64,000 bases of DNA from Rhodocollybia butyracea (GCA_015501585.1 JADNRY010000090.1:124001-188000), one strand, 5' to 3'; positions 22,032-34,440 are shown, counted from the stretch's first letter. The notes: a model not told the origin generated them from the sequence alone. Translations and numbers: made by a program.

Positions 22032-25000
22032 CTACAAATTTCTCAACTGTGGAGAGGGTAATAGAGGCGAGGTATTGGAGGGATACTGTTCCTCAAACAA
22101 CCGCGAACCAGTTGCTACCCCAGAACCAGAGCCAGAACCAGAGCCAGAATTACTGTAGCTGCCAACTACAGATCCTCCACCTGAGTGGCTCCCAGAGTTA
22201 TTTGGATGATTGCCTGGCAGATCCGGTTGTTGATGAGAATGCGGTAGAAATAGAGGTACTGTAGGAAGAAGCTCAAAGACTTGTTGTACAACAGCCGGTG
22301 ATCTCAGTCCTCCTAAGATTTCAGGTGAACTCATAACTGCATGGACGTGCGAGTCTTGGTTAAAGGGTTCATCTGATCCTGATCCATCGGGACCAGGGAA
22401 GGTCAAGGTATGCGTGGATGGGGAAACTGCGGTGTGAGAACTGACTCCGCAACCATCCCAGACACACCGGATATCATTTCCAGTAATGATTTGTGCCAAA
22501 CGCCCAGTTTCGAGATGTCGCACCTCAATGAAGCGAGGGTCGAACAGAAGGATGTATGGAGCATGGACGGCGACACGGTCTGCTGTTCCTTCCCATTCAA
22601 TTGTTCCTGCAGCTCTGTTCGGATCACCGTGCTTGTCAACATATACCCCAAACTCTGAAAGTCAAAATCAGAAAGGCAGAATCTTCGCCCGAGAACACTC
22701 ACCATTGTAGCATAGCAAAAACTCATCTTCGGCCGACTTGAACATTCCTATCGGACGGCACGATTCACAACGTTTAGCAAGATATGCCAATCGAGCATCG
22801 TCTCTTTGTGGAATCGTCACGCTCTTAAAGCTAGCAACATTCTATTTAGAATAGGCAAAAGAGAAGCTGCCATAATGCACTCATTTAAATCCATGATTTC
22901 AAAACCTTTCGAGCACAATATCGCTATCCTCGCCTTCAAAAAGATGAGGTCATATGATTCGGACGGCAAGAAGAAATCCTGGATATCATCAAGTTTCTAA
23001 GTAAACAAATCCGTTGCATGTGGCCCTGAACAATCGTACCCTATAAATCTTGAACCACTCGGATTTAGCAGACCGAGGGAAGAACTTCGAACCAAACCCA
23101 GATGGGACTTTGGCTCGTTCGTTGATCTTTTCACTCACAGGCTCCAGCACACGGAAGATACTGTCAAGCTACAAAGGTAAAAGATAAACAATACTTCGAA
23201 AACAAAACGAGTCATTGCTCACACCCTTCTTTTTCATATATATAACCAGCGTTCGTCCATGCAACGTTCCAACGGCGAAGAAATGCACGTCCTTGTTTCC
23301 ATTCAGCTTTTGCGGCTGTTGAGAAGTGGGTGGTAGAAGGAGCGATGATGGCACCAGGGCTTCAATGTGGTATGCAAACAGTGACTATTGGGTGCTATAA
23401 GATCATACATAAACACGTTACAAATTAAATCAACGTACCTTGTCTGCTAAGACCAAGAATACTCCATAGTCTTCCAACATTGCGCACTGCGTGACAAACT
23501 TGAGATGCAGAACCCGTCGCATGGCTTTGACAAGTGTACATCAGTACGAGACCAAGTCGATACGAAACGGCATACATTTGGGATCATGCCTGAAGCCAAT
23601 CCAAACACCTTTGGCACAGCCAACAGCGATCAGACCTCTCCCATCCGTTGTATCTGGGAAAGCGAATAAGCACATGTCCACTTCGCTCCGATAAAAAAAG
23701 GACCCACTAAACGGTTCCGAACAGGTAACATTTCCAGTGAATGCTCCTCCGTCCACCCCACCCAACACCCCACTACTTCCGCCGGTCCCATCAACAGCAG
23801 CAGCCACAAATGTATCCCCGCTTAACACCTCGACCTCGAATACCTTATTGCTCTCTTGAACCACTCTCCGTATCCCTAATGCTTCTTGCAACTTGGCGCC
23901 CCACTCAACCCGCGCAGCAGACGACTCCGCATACAAAATAACATTTGGTGGAGGCTTCATTGCTTGCTGTATTCTAGACGACGTACCTGATCCAGATAAG
24001 GATGGAGATAAAGATGAGGGTGTAGGGAACCCGGACATTGAATGAAGTGAGAGACGGCCTAGGTGGTGCAGGGTAATTGGGTAAACGAAGCGAGACGACG
24101 ATGATGATTGAGATAATTCTGTGGGTGTCGATGAGTCGACGAGTGTGGTGGATTCTGGCGAAACAAGAGGGTCGCCAGTGAATGTAGCTTCATGTCCGGG
24201 AATCCCGCCTTGCGAACGAAGACCTCGTAGAAGACCAGGCCCTGTGCTTCGTTGAACTGGCGGCTCAATGAGACTGTCGATACTTAAAAGATCCAAAGGT
24301 ATTGGCTATCGATAATAAATCAATCCGAGTTGATGGAAACACGCAAAAACTCGAAAACTAACTCTTCGGTTGACATGGTACTTCATCACGTCATCCCGCT
24401 CCTTGGGCTTCGTAAGAACAACTGTCCAACAAACTATGAGAATTTCCTTGCAAAACAGAGGAGCGAAGGCTTACTATAATTATCGAACAGCAAAACATGC
24501 AACTCAGTCCACCCACTCCAATCTAATCCATCTGGCTGCCTCAACAGCTTCCCTGAATATATCAAACTCCGACTTTTGTCCAACAAATCCATATCGATCC
24601 ACTCTTCCTGCTTGAACACCAGTCCCTCATTATACTTCCATAACTCAACTTTACTTTTCGCATTCACCACTCCAGGCTCCGTATCTTTGCCCAAACCACG
24701 TATCACATCAAGAACCTGAGGGATCGCAGAATGATCTTCATGTTCAAGATTCACTCCGCGGGAAGAACTGGAACCCACTGCTCTACTACCCTGCCGGTGA
24801 GCCCTCCCTCCTGTTACACCGTTCACTGGCCCCAGCGGCGTCTCCTCTAAAACTCCTTTCAACAACAGCTCATACCTCAAAAGTCTCGGAATCGGCCTAT
24901 TTACAAAATTCTTCATATCCAACCTGTGCGCCGCAGTCACACGCGTGCGCCTCTCCACAAACTCCTTGAACGCCGGGTTTACCCTCATCTCTTTATCAAT

Positions 25001-28000
25001 CATATACGCTGCAATCGGATAATTGGGTATGTATTCCATGTAAGCTTCACACCAGTTTAAGGCAGTGTCGAGGAGAGGTGCAGATATGGAACGAATGGTG
25101 GGGTGGTCATCGTATTGGATGCGGAACAGGGAGAGGAGAAGGGAAAGGTGGTGTTTGTGGAGGGAGGAGATGTTGTGGAAGACGGAGGAGAGGAAGTGGG
25201 GAAGGGAAGTGGCGGAGATAATGGGGAAGGAGAAGTGGTTGAAGTTACGAGCGGGGTAACGTACATCTGAAGCGCAAATTTTAACAGCGGGGACATGGAA
25301 CAGAAGCAAATATACGTACGTGCTCGACGTTTTCGAGGTCTTTAACATAAGCCATTTCACCTTTGATAAGTTCGAATATGATACTGAAACAAACCAGGTC
25401 TCAGTATTTTTCAGTTCAAAAGGAAAAACTACTCACGCCTGTCTTTTCACCTCCATTCTCCCAATCTCCTTTTTCTCCTCATCCGACACCAGATCAAACC
25501 ATTCCCATTTTAACGCTGCCTCTCCCATTCCTCCTTGTCCCTCACTACTTGTACCGGCACTCATGATCGAACTCATGCTCATTTGAAATGTCTTGACCTT
25601 TGCATACCCAAACAACGCTCGCATTGCCTTGATCGCTTCACGGAGATACGAGGCGTCCGGATTTTCCGAAGTCTCTCGTTGCTTGTCTTTCCCATTTCCA
25701 CCCCCGCCTTGACGCCTGGGCTTCGGGTTTGTCGAGTTGGGTTGAGAGCTGGAGGAAACGGAAGCAGAACCAACATCAGAAGAGAGAGACGAAGTTGTTA
25801 CTGCCAGAACCTCCGAAAGCAACGACGGGTATGAGCGAAGATGCAACACAGGAAGGGTAACGAGTTGTGTGAGCCGCTTTAAATCGACATTGGGCAGAGG
25901 CATGCCAATTCTACTGCGGCCTGCACCTTCACCAGAAAGCACGTTAACCTTCCCATTCACTCTTCTCTCGCCTTCTCCATACGCATCCTCTTCTTTGTCC
26001 TCAGCACCGTGCGGCAGATTCCAATCCTGTTCCCTTCCACTCTGTTCCTGGTCCGAGACAATGCGTTTCCATTCCTCGTTGCCCCACGTCTTATCTTTGT
26101 CCACCATTCCATTAGCAACTGCGCTATAAACGCTCAAATCCCCAATCCCAGAAAGACTCCACACTGCTACCCATTCGTCGAATCCACTACCTCCACCACT
26201 CAAGACATACCCCAAAGCATCGGCCAAATCACCAGGCGGACTCCACCCACCCCTCCACCCCCCTACTCCGGTCGCCTTTTCCAGATAGATATCGCCAATT
26301 CCCTCGATAATCCCATATTGCGACTCACGTGCGCGGACCCGGAGCGCGTCGATCAGTTGCTGGTGGGATGTGATCAGGGATGGAAGCAGGGAAAGAAGGG
26401 CGTATAGCGGTTTTGCGAAGCCAAGAAGGGGAGATGACGACGACGACGACAGGTTTGTGTTCGCTGGGAGCGCAGAAGAGGGTGTCAAAGGTGTTCCAGA
26501 GGAAGAGTGCGGATTTACGTGAGGCGGGGAAGACGACGAGGGAGCCCCAGAAATGAAAATGGACCCAGAGGGCGTAGGCGACGGTGACAACGATAGAGAG
26601 TTGTAAGAATCATCTCCTGCGTTCACATTTGTATCTGTAATTGCCCCGAGCCACTCCACCAATGGTCCCAAGAAATCAGCCTCCAAAACCACCAAATTAC
26701 CTAGGTATGCAGATTCCTTGGCAATCAAGTCGTGTATTGCGATTTGCCGGGTTATTTCAGAGGGAGGGATCGTGGCAAGGACTTCGGTTGGGACAGAAGT
26801 CTTCCAGGTGTTATCTGTATCGGCGACGTTCGCGGTGAAGGCAGTAGTATTTTTACTTGCAGTACCTGTTGTTCCGGTGGCTGTACCTAACCGCAAGAGG
26901 GTGCCTGAAGACACTGAGGCGGATAACGGTGAACCTGAAGCTGATCCTGAATTGGACCGCGATCCAAGGGAAGGTAAGGCCGGCGACAATGCTACTCCCG
27001 GTGTAGAATAAGAGGTTGAGGCCGAAGGGCTGGATGAAGAAGCTACCGCTCTTGAGGTGTCGTAGGTCTTCCGAGACGAGGGCTTTGGTCCAGAGGCTAA
27101 AGAGGTTTTTGATACCACGGGATATCCAGATGATCGAAACACCTTCCCTGCGTCTAACATCGTCCCAATCGATTGACCTCTCTTCGGACAATCCCAAGCA
27201 TAACACGGTTTTTCCTCTACACAGGTCGGAACATAACACCTCGTAAGCACCGTTATTACCGCTGTTGGGAGAGGGATTTCATCGCTTCTACCTCCACTGG
27301 ACCCAGATGCGCCTGTAGAAGGGGACAAAGACAGACTAGAGCCGCCTATGGAATCTTCCAAAAACACAAAAACATCCTCAACCCCATCACTCAACTCCTT
27401 CCCGTCGCCTTCCACTTCGTAGATAAAAAGTTGTGATTGGAGGGAGCGGGCAACGTGGAGCGCGGCTTTACGATCTACAGCTGTGGATTTCGATGAAAAT
27501 TTGGAAGGGTATGAGATGGTGGTAACGAGATTTAGCGAGTGATTGAGCAATAGGTGTTTTTTGATGAGCGATTGGATGGTGTCCTGTGTGGAAAGAGCAA
27601 AATCAGAAACAAAAACATAATGAAGAGCTTCACGCTCGTAAAATGACTGAAGAAAAGCCAACAGAACAACAAGACTAGATATACTCACCACAACTTCCTG
27701 ACCCGTAAACGCGCCCTCATACGGCTGTCTTCCCTTCACATGAGTGCCCCTCGGCACTTTATCGATTATCCCTCAGCTGAACTGCAATATGCGACAAAAG
27801 ACTGTAGTTGATAAATTCGTCCGACGAATAAACACCGACATTGGCGTTGTCTGAATCCGAATATCCATATTCGTATTCATACTCCCAATTACGAAGGGGC
27901 TGCTGTCGCCGCGAGGAAGAAGATTGAGACTGGGAATGAGAATGGGACGGAGGAGATGGTGGGTGCTGATAATCCCCATCCCAGTCATACTCGCTATACG

Positions 28001-28572
28001 CTGGCTCCGCCGCCTCAGGCCTGTCCTCCAAGTACGAATTTCGGGAGTGCGGTATCTCTTCCCGCTCTCCCCGGAGTTCCCTGAGTATATCCGTTGGTCG
28101 ACACACGATTGTAGATGGGCCGGCATCTGCACCATAGCTCGGATCAGGCTGTGGCATTGGCATCGATGGAACTGGCATCGAATAGTTGTTATAGGTGCGC
28201 TGCTGCTGTGAAGAGTGTGAGGAGCTATCACCGTGTTGTTGCCGCGCCGAAGGTAAAAGCTGGGAAGAACATGGTAACGGTGGAATTACCGTCGGAATGG
28301 ACGGAACGACAAAATGACCTTGGGCGTCGACACCATTGACGATGGATGACGTTGTCGAGTTCCACCTGTTCATTGCCACTCGCTCATCCGCTCGGTGGCC
28401 GCGATGTTCACCTCGATGTGAAGGAGTAGGTGGAAACGATGGTAGCACTGGGCCTAGTTCGGTCGGCGGAGGTACGGCGATCGAAGACGCAAGCGAGGTG
28501 TTGCTTCCACCCGTTCCAGATCCTCCAACAAGATGCGCGCCTCTATTGCTCTGATATTGATATGCAGCGCCT
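22032..28572 (-). pseudogene. Rho1 GEF (ROM1/2-like), left-arm copy, disrupted
   Basis: Covers the Ser/Pro-rich N-terminal region, DEP, DH, PH and CNH domains of a fungal Rho1 guanine-nucleotide exchange factor, which would activate Rho1 in cell-wall integrity signalling. The longest open part is the large exon within 25433-27757 (DEP end: VARSLQSQLFIYEVEGDG; DH start: TRQIAIHDLIAKESAYLGNL). Lesions are a 7-bp insertion near 27760 that breaks AVQLRDKVPRG, a one-base deletion near 25224 after MYVTPLVTSTTSPSP, and an insertion of a 5.5-kb element at 28582. The 5' exon is missing because the duplication did not include it. The last part reads to GGLRSPAVVQQVFELLPTVP and stops at 22032. Two of the right arm's single-base deletions are absent here (near 40378 and 45031), so the arms decayed separately. 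Confidence 0.9.
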
Positions 28573-28938
28573 GGCGATGAGGCAAAGCGAGTCGCCACAA
28601 AGTTTAGCTAAGCGTTGCATAAGCGATAACAGTTATCTTTTGCGCGCTTATTTCTTTCCGTTTCCGTTCGGGGCGGGAAGTCGTTGCGTCGCGTGAATTG
28701 CTCGATCGGGTTTGTGCGCCCTCCCCTCTTTAACCGCAATGCCATTGATTGACAGCAAGCTTCTAGGGTATCACAAAATAAAATCCTGTCAGCCATTGTG
28801 AAACCTGAAAGGCCCGATACCGGCAAAGAGAATGCCTAGAAAGCTTTTATCTAGGTGATTGGGGCACTATTTTGCCCCATTCTTTTCTTTCTCTTTCCCT
28901 CTCACTACTCTTGATCGTCTCCGTCGCTTTCAGAACCC

Positions 28939-30217
28939 ATGGCTCGCGTTGATCCTTTTATCAGCGCCTTTGACGCGAATGGCAACCCCGTCGACTTTCC
29001 TTAGTATGTACTCTCTATTTTCCCCGTCATCTATCAGTTTTTCGACGCGTTTTTGATCTTTCTAGTCCAAAATCTATCGATGGCCTCCCCGCAACTCCTG
29101 AAGAAGTTGTCAAAATGCAAGAATCGGGGGAACTCAACATATTTTGCAGGCATCAATTACGCGTCAATGCCTGGTGTGTCCCGCTGAACAGCGAAACCAA
29201 GTATAAAGGGTCCTGCTTCTTTCGCTGCGACAATCAACTGAATCACCGCTGTGGCCTTTATAGTAAGTTTCATTCGTTCTTTTTGTAGCAATTTTGATAG
29301 CCGTCTAGTTAAAATCGACGACCTATATGCCCCCTTGCTATCTGAACACCTGGCGGACCCGCAATCTGGTCCTTATCCTTCTCCGCCTGCTTCGCACAAA
29401 CGCCCCTCCGTCAATACTCCGACAGAATTGAGCCCTACCAAACGGCGTAAAAGATCCTTGACCTTGGCCAACTCTCCACCTCCACCAACCCCTAGCACCC
29501 TAGCAAACTTCAAACAGACATTCACGATGGCGCATACTTTACAAAGCCCCCCTGCGAGCTCAACGGTCCTTTGCTACCCGATGCCAGTGATGACGGTAAG
29601 CAAACATTGACTACTTAACATGCTTTACTTACTTTCCATGTAGACATAGTTTCTTTCTTCACCGACTTGAAGGACGCTACGATAGGTTTAAAGGGCGTAG
29701 TTATATACGACGAATCAAGTAAGTTTTTTTCTCCTCACCTCGCGATATCTTACGAGCGCATACTTATAGAGACCTCTGCCGGGATATTCACAAAACTCAC
29801 GGCTGTTGACATCGCGATTCTCATTCAGCAACTTCGTGACCGACTGTTCCCTGGAACAAAAGCTGGTAAGTATTTCAGATACTGGACGGTTTGGTATCAT
29901 ACCGATCAAATCAAAGAGCTCTTCCGCTTGATTCAGGATATCCCTGGCGCTGGAATTGGGCCCAACAACGAAATGATAATGGGACCAACGTCGTTCCTTG
30001 CAACCGGTGAATTCTTTGACTTGCTTTATGACCGCATCTAATGTGGCCCCAGGTGACACCGCTGACGATCCCATCGACTTGGATGGTAAGTGTTTTATTG
30101 TACTTCCCGAAGGTATCCTAATACGTTGTTTCTAGAGGTGGAAGTATGCGCCGACTGCCGGCAAGAAGTCGACAGCTCTTTTCACCGAGAAGTCTGCCTT
30201 GGTATGCCATCGGCATG
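28939..30217 (+). CDS. Element-borne gene of unknown function with Cys/His modules
   Basis: Begins MARVDPFISAFDANGNPVDF. A 5' intron (about 29005-29066) leads to an exon (to 29262) with FCRHQLRVNAWC then KGSCFFRCDNQLNHRCGLY, a C-x2-H..C..C..C..C pattern reminiscent of GRF-type zinc fingers, though not a secure match. After an intron (29263-29308) comes KIDDLYAPLLSEHLADPQSG and a Pro-rich basic linker. Later exons read ELNGPLLPDASDD, FFTDLKDATIGLKGVVIYDE, TSAGIFTKLTAVDIAILIQQ and DQIKELFRLIQDIPGAGIGP. The last exon may be VEVCADCRQEV..FHREVCLG, a second C-x2-C..H..C module. Splice sites in the middle are uncertain. It lies divergent from the TET/JBP gene's 3' end inside the same inverted ends, so it is probably part of the element's cargo. 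Confidence 0.55.
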
Positions 30218-30473
30218 AATGTAAGTTGTCTTATCATGTCGTTACCAAGCTAACGTTTTATTTCCAAAGGTTTAAGCGTGTGCCCACTGTTTCAAACACA
30301 TTTCCTTACTTACCTGCTTATACTGAACGAACACTGCTTTATTGTACATTGATACAAGTTTCCAGTTACTTACAGAATGATCCAATAACTCTACTTAATC
30401 GCTTGCTCTTGCTCCATCGTACGAACCAAAGAAATATGTATAGCTAGAATTCAAGTTAAATAAATACTGACGT

Positions 30474-32183
30474 TTAATCAATTTTACAAAGTAGTTCATC
30501 TACAGTTGAATAAAGTTCTAATCGTCGAGATACAGCGGTAGATTTGTCCCTCATCATCTGGCGATAACAAGTGGGGTCAGATTTCTCCAGTTTTTCCTCT
30601 GTCAAGCAACCGTTCTCCACCCAACGGAATATTGCTCCGGCGGTGTATTGAGTGAACGATGTTTGAACGTCTCCGTCTGCAACCGGGGTGTTGGAATGGG
30701 TGATGACAGCGGAGGGAATCAGGATAGTTGAGGCGTGAGGAAAATCGATTACCAGCTTGAGCTCCCAGAGAATAAGTTGGGCACTGCGCGTGGGGTCAAA
30801 CTTGCCTAGAGCTGTAATTGCGCACCAACCGAAGGGCCAATTCTGAAAATCGCGATGTTTGAACGTCCATACGCTACCGCCAAAGTTGAACGCTGCAGCA
30901 CCGAAAACTCCACCTGGGAAGTTGTTTTGAAGACCTGGCATCTTCTCCCACATGGTGTTTGTCGTCCGTTCGTACACCTCATAGACCCTCGGAGCCCAAA
31001 GAGAAAATGCCACTATTAAAAATCAACGTATGAAAGATTGAAAGTAAAAATACCTTACCGTTCTGATACATTGCCATCCTGCGGACGGACTTGCTGCCCA
31101 CAAGGCGTTCCAAAACGTCTTTCATATGCTTCGGATCAAGCTGGACGGGATGAGAGTTCCCCATACCCATACTGACGCCGCAGTTGAATGCTGGGAACCA
31201 GCCCCGCGCACCAGCCCCTTCAGATGAAGTTGCTCCCAGGCCGGCCCCTTCACCCTCTTGCATCATCTCCTCAAAAGCATCATCGAGTTCAGCTGCGTAT
31301 CCTGAACCCGGTTGACCTGCGGGAATTCCGATAATGCGACCAACACCGTCAATGAGGGGGAAAGGGGTACTAGAGGTCTTCCGTGTTAGAATTTTAAGAT
31401 GAAGCATTGCATTTGAACTTACCTGCCATCCCATTTGATATGTCGAAAGCCGAGGGAAAGAAGATTGGCCACAGTGTACGGCCTACGGATATCTGGAGTA
31501 GACCCTCGTTCTTTCTTCGTACCTCGCTTTCCAGTATGGGCCCCCCGCGCTGCGTCGAAATTCGATGTGTTAATCTCTACTTCAATGGAAGTTCCAGGAG
31601 AGAGAACCTCGGCAAGGGTTCGCTTCAAGGGCCTGGAATCTGGAGCTTCCTCCTCTGCCTTCCGTTTTCGAGCTTCTCGGCGTTTGGAATTTCGTTGGGA
31701 CTGAACGTAGGGGGCAGGCGTTGAGGCGGAAAGGGATGGAGAGGATTTTAAGCGTGTGAGGGGTTGGAGGAACATAGCGACTTTGGAAACCAGCGAAGTT
31801 GGTGGTGATTCTACAGGGAGGGGATTGGTATGAGCCGTCACCGAATCTGCAAAGGGGAGCTCCGCCTGAAGTCCAGCATTAGCTTGAGCTTTCTTATTAG
31901 CTGACTGACGGCGACGTTTATCGCGCCGCCTGGCGTTGTCTCTCGTTTGAATTTGCTCCCCCTCGTCTATTCCTAATTCATCCCCCTCGTCAATTCCCAA
32001 ATCGCAGTAGACGGTTACTTGAGGAGCATCGCCAATAGAAGCTCGTGTTAGCGTCAAAAAATCAAACCCAGGAGGTGCAAACCATGGCCGTACACGCTGC
32101 AGAGCCAGCGTTAATACCTGCAACTCTGAGAATTTTTGCAGTTTGCTTACCGCGTTATTTAAGAAATAGGTCATAGGATTCAA
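30474..32183 (-). CDS. TET/JBP-family 2-oxoglutarate/Fe(II) dioxygenase, transposon-borne
   Basis: Three exons (32183-31423, 31369-31059, 31012-30474) splice in phase to 536 residues. Residues 1-240 are basic and disordered. The family region starts near 245 (LLSLGFRHIKWDG, then LIDGVGRIIGIPAGQPG). The double-stranded beta-helix core is in exon 3: NFGGSVWTFKHRDFQNWPFG supplies the iron ligands His410 and Asp412, PSAVITHSNTP supplies His463, and SFTQYTAGAIFRW follows. Family members oxidise 5-methylcytosine or thymine in DNA. The arginine that usually precedes SxTQY and binds 2-oxoglutarate appears as Gln474 (codon CAA, one transition from CGA), so activity is doubtful. Upstream exons cannot be excluded. 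It is the central cargo of the element at 28582-34102. Confidence 0.85.
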
Positions 32184-32289
32184 TTAAACGATGCTAAGAT
32201 AGAGATACCTCGTCAGCCTGTAGATCTTGATTAAAATAGAAGGGGAATAGAAAGAAAATGGGAGGAAAATGGGCCGGAAGCCCCAAAGC

Positions 32290-33875
32290 TCAATTTATAG
32301 CCCAGCGTGCGTAGTTAGGTCCGATCGGGTCCGAACCAGTAGTCCTACGGCGACAAAAGGCTTCTAATAGAGTTCGAGTAGACTCCTCGACGCGTTCAAA
32401 CACGTTGAATGTTCCCCAGCCACCCAAAGTGGATCCAGAAGCAAGCTTCTGATTCACGGCTCTAGGAATTTGGGAAGCGTTCAAACGCTCTGAAAGAAGA
32501 AAAGATAAGGAAAATTTAGAGCAATAGACGTACCGTAAAGTATTTTGAAGCCAACGCGGCCTCGGAATCCAACGTAGTAGTTAAAGGAAGAGAGTAAACA
32601 GAAATTAACGCCTTGTTACGCGCACACGTGACGGGCGCCAAAGGCTGTTGTAACTCGCTGCCATTGTCTTTGTTTCCTCCGACTAGCTATTACTTATTTA
32701 CTTATAGAGCTCTACAACTAGTACAGATAGTGCTTTGAGCACTGTGCTCCCGTTTTCTCCGCAGTTTTCCATCTCTTCATCCCCCGCGCATGCCAACGTT
32801 CCAGTGGCTTCCAAAATGTATACCTAATAAATAACTAAATGCGAAATGCCTTTACAAAGTGCCATGCGAGGCTTTGCGTATTTGCTTTCTCTCTGGAGAG
32901 GGGGCCCGCAGAGTAGGGGAGGGAGAGGTATCCTATCTTAACCTAAATAGCGCAAGCGTGACATTACTCCGTTCATCTAAATAGATTTGCTTACCTCTCG
33001 TTGTTGGATTTGAGCCGTTGAAGAAAGGGGCGCAGCTGATTTTCGAAGTTCATCCATGCTTAAAGTAGGTATAGGATGTGCGTTTAACTGCCAAGTGATA
33101 TACCTTCATAAAATTACATTACGAAGTTAGCGTTGTACTTACCTGTTTGCGTTTGCCTTTTGAGTGCAACGGAACTAATGGAGGAAGTGACGCCACCGCT
33201 GTACGGAGTTCATCAACGCTTAAAGTTGGAGGAGGAGCAGGATTGCTTGATCCCTGCTAGAAATGTTAATAAGATAACTGACTGCGTAAGTGTCTTACGC
33301 TGGAAGGGACGTTATCAAGTACAATCCATTCGGATTGTTCTGTGGATGAAGGCGGGGATTGCAACTGTACAGTATCAGTTATAGAGCTTAATACTTGCCT
33401 CCGATTAGTATTACTGACCTTTGGCAACCCGTTTTCATCAAATATAATCCACTGGTCGGATGGGAAGGTTTGCACAAGCGGCCAGGAAGGCCCCTTCAGC
33501 GCGCATGAATAACTTTCTATCAGTATCTTCGGAGAAGTTCAAACCTGATATGAATTCATGTTGCGGAGCTCTAGCCAACGTTTCACGAAGATACAACGCC
33601 TAAGTTCGTCGCTTTGGAAAACAGACTCGAGGGTTTGCAACAGTATAACGGCTCAGTCGACGTCAAAGTACTGTATCATTGGGCAAAATTAAAAGAATAG
33701 TACTGCTTTGCTTAAAGTTACGGTCCGTATCTGGAGTTTTGGCTTTTTCATCGCCTTTGTGAGATACCGGAGCTTTGAGCCTAGGTATTCCGACGTCAAA
33801 TACGAAGGTTGCTACGCCGGGGCAGTCGGGACAAGTACGATGGGACCTGGATAAAAAGGAAGGCGAGTAAGTCAC
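32290..33875 (-). CDS. Element-borne gene of unknown function
   Basis: Minus-strand coding pieces separated by short introns: a first exon from 33875 with SHRTCPDCPGVATFVFD, a piece within 33475-33300 (SDQWIIFDENGLPKVSNT and SSTEQSEWIVLDNVPSS), two related exons with PPPTLSVDELRTAVASLPPL (about 33250-33150) and HPIPTLSMDELRKSAAPLSS (about 33085-33003), and a last piece 32484-32290 with GGWGTFNVFERVEESTRTLL. The two 'TLS(V/M)DELR' exons look like an internal exon duplication. No domain is recognised. Order and orientation place it upstream of, and parallel to, the TET/JBP gene. Exon borders are approximate. Confidence 0.45.
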
Positions 33876-34111
33876 AATCGATTAATACCAACTGAATTGA
33901 GAGATCTACGGTTTTGTACTTTGTGTAGTCTTAAATCGAAGCATATTGCTCAAGGTTTGATTGAAACGCTAGCCTATTTGAGCTAGGATCCCGACGCAGG
34001 AGCGGAACGGCAAAAAAGACGCTCAAATCTAATAAGCGCCAAAAAGATAACAGCGATTCCGTTATGCAATGCTTATCTAAACTTTGTGGGGACTGCATTT
34101 GCGGCGATGAG

Positions 34112-34241
34112 TGGGATTACGATACTGCACGACAGTCTCAGTTTGCGAGTTAGAGCTAGAATTAATGAAAGACACTTACTTTGCGTCGATGAAAGATGAT
34201 GCATGATGTGTTATTAAATATCCGCCTGGCTCAGCAGTAGG
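34112..34241 (-). pseudogene. Rho1 GEF left-arm copy: part beyond the inserted element
   Basis: On minus this matches 38737-38860 of the right arm: the end of GEF exon 1 (HHLSST-like), a GTAAGT intron (about 34126-34181) and the first codons of exon 2, where CAA has become TAA (34117-34119). It is the other side of the 5.5-kb insertion and carries one copy of the 9-bp target duplication. Homology stops at 34241, the inner breakpoint of the duplication. Confidence 0.9.
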
Positions 34242-34432
34242 CGCCCAGTACTCAGCGCATAGCATGAAGTACGGGATCATGCTAAGCGCCGGTACGGGAA
34301 AATGACGGGGGCGCTGTCAATGTCAGTGTCACGCCTTACCTGGACCAGTAACACTCGACCAAAGTGGTAATACTCAGGCCGTCCCAGGTGTGCCCAAGGT
34401 CCTATGCAGCACGGAAACAGGAATAGATCTCC

Positions 34433-34440
34433 TATAAATA
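34433..34440 (+). promoter_or_regulatory. TATA box of the copper radical oxidase gene
   Basis: TATAAATA lies 188-195 bp upstream of the start codon at 34628, within promoter-like sequence just outside the left arm of the inverted duplication. The distance suggests a 5' leader of roughly 150 nt. Confidence 0.5.

Larger units (their letters stand above)
28582..34102. mobile_element. 5.5-kb TIR transposon carrying a TET/JBP-like gene
   Basis: Inverted ends of about 70-75 bp (imperfect; start GCAAA, sharing CCACAAAGTTTAG and TTGCATAA) are flanked by a 9-bp target duplication, GGCGATGAG at 28573-28581 and 34103-34111. The pre-insertion site is represented in the right arm near 38860. The cargo is a Cys/His-containing gene of unknown function (plus), a TET/JBP-family dioxygenase (minus) and a third gene of unknown function (minus). 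No transposase was recognised. In basidiomycetes TET/JBP genes are known to travel with KDZ-class transposons (Iyer and colleagues), and a KDZ transposase fragment exists at 53.3-54.8 kb, but the ends here could not be tied to it. Probably non-autonomous. Confidence 0.88.
20821..34241 (-). repeat. Left arm of large inverted duplication
   Basis: Read on minus, this arm is a close copy of 38737-48600 on plus. The outer limit is 20821 (GGTTCAGAAG), matching 48600. The inner limit is near 34241, matching 38737. Removing the 5521-bp element at 28582 and the 129-bp MITE at 21330 leaves about 7.77 kb, matching the right arm's about 7.8 kb after its own insertions are removed. It contains a Rho1-GEF pseudogene lacking the 5' exon, one gypsy LTR with primer-binding site and gag start, and part of a MITE. 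Confidence 0.95.

Noticed and set aside
25057..25296. Separate small Pro/Ser-rich gene on minus
   Set aside because: It is the out-of-frame continuation of the GEF DH domain after a one-base deletion; the right arm shows the correct frame.
28582..34102. A Starship-type giant element
   Set aside because: It is 5.5 kb with inverted ends and a 9-bp target duplication, and no DUF3435 tyrosine recombinase was seen.
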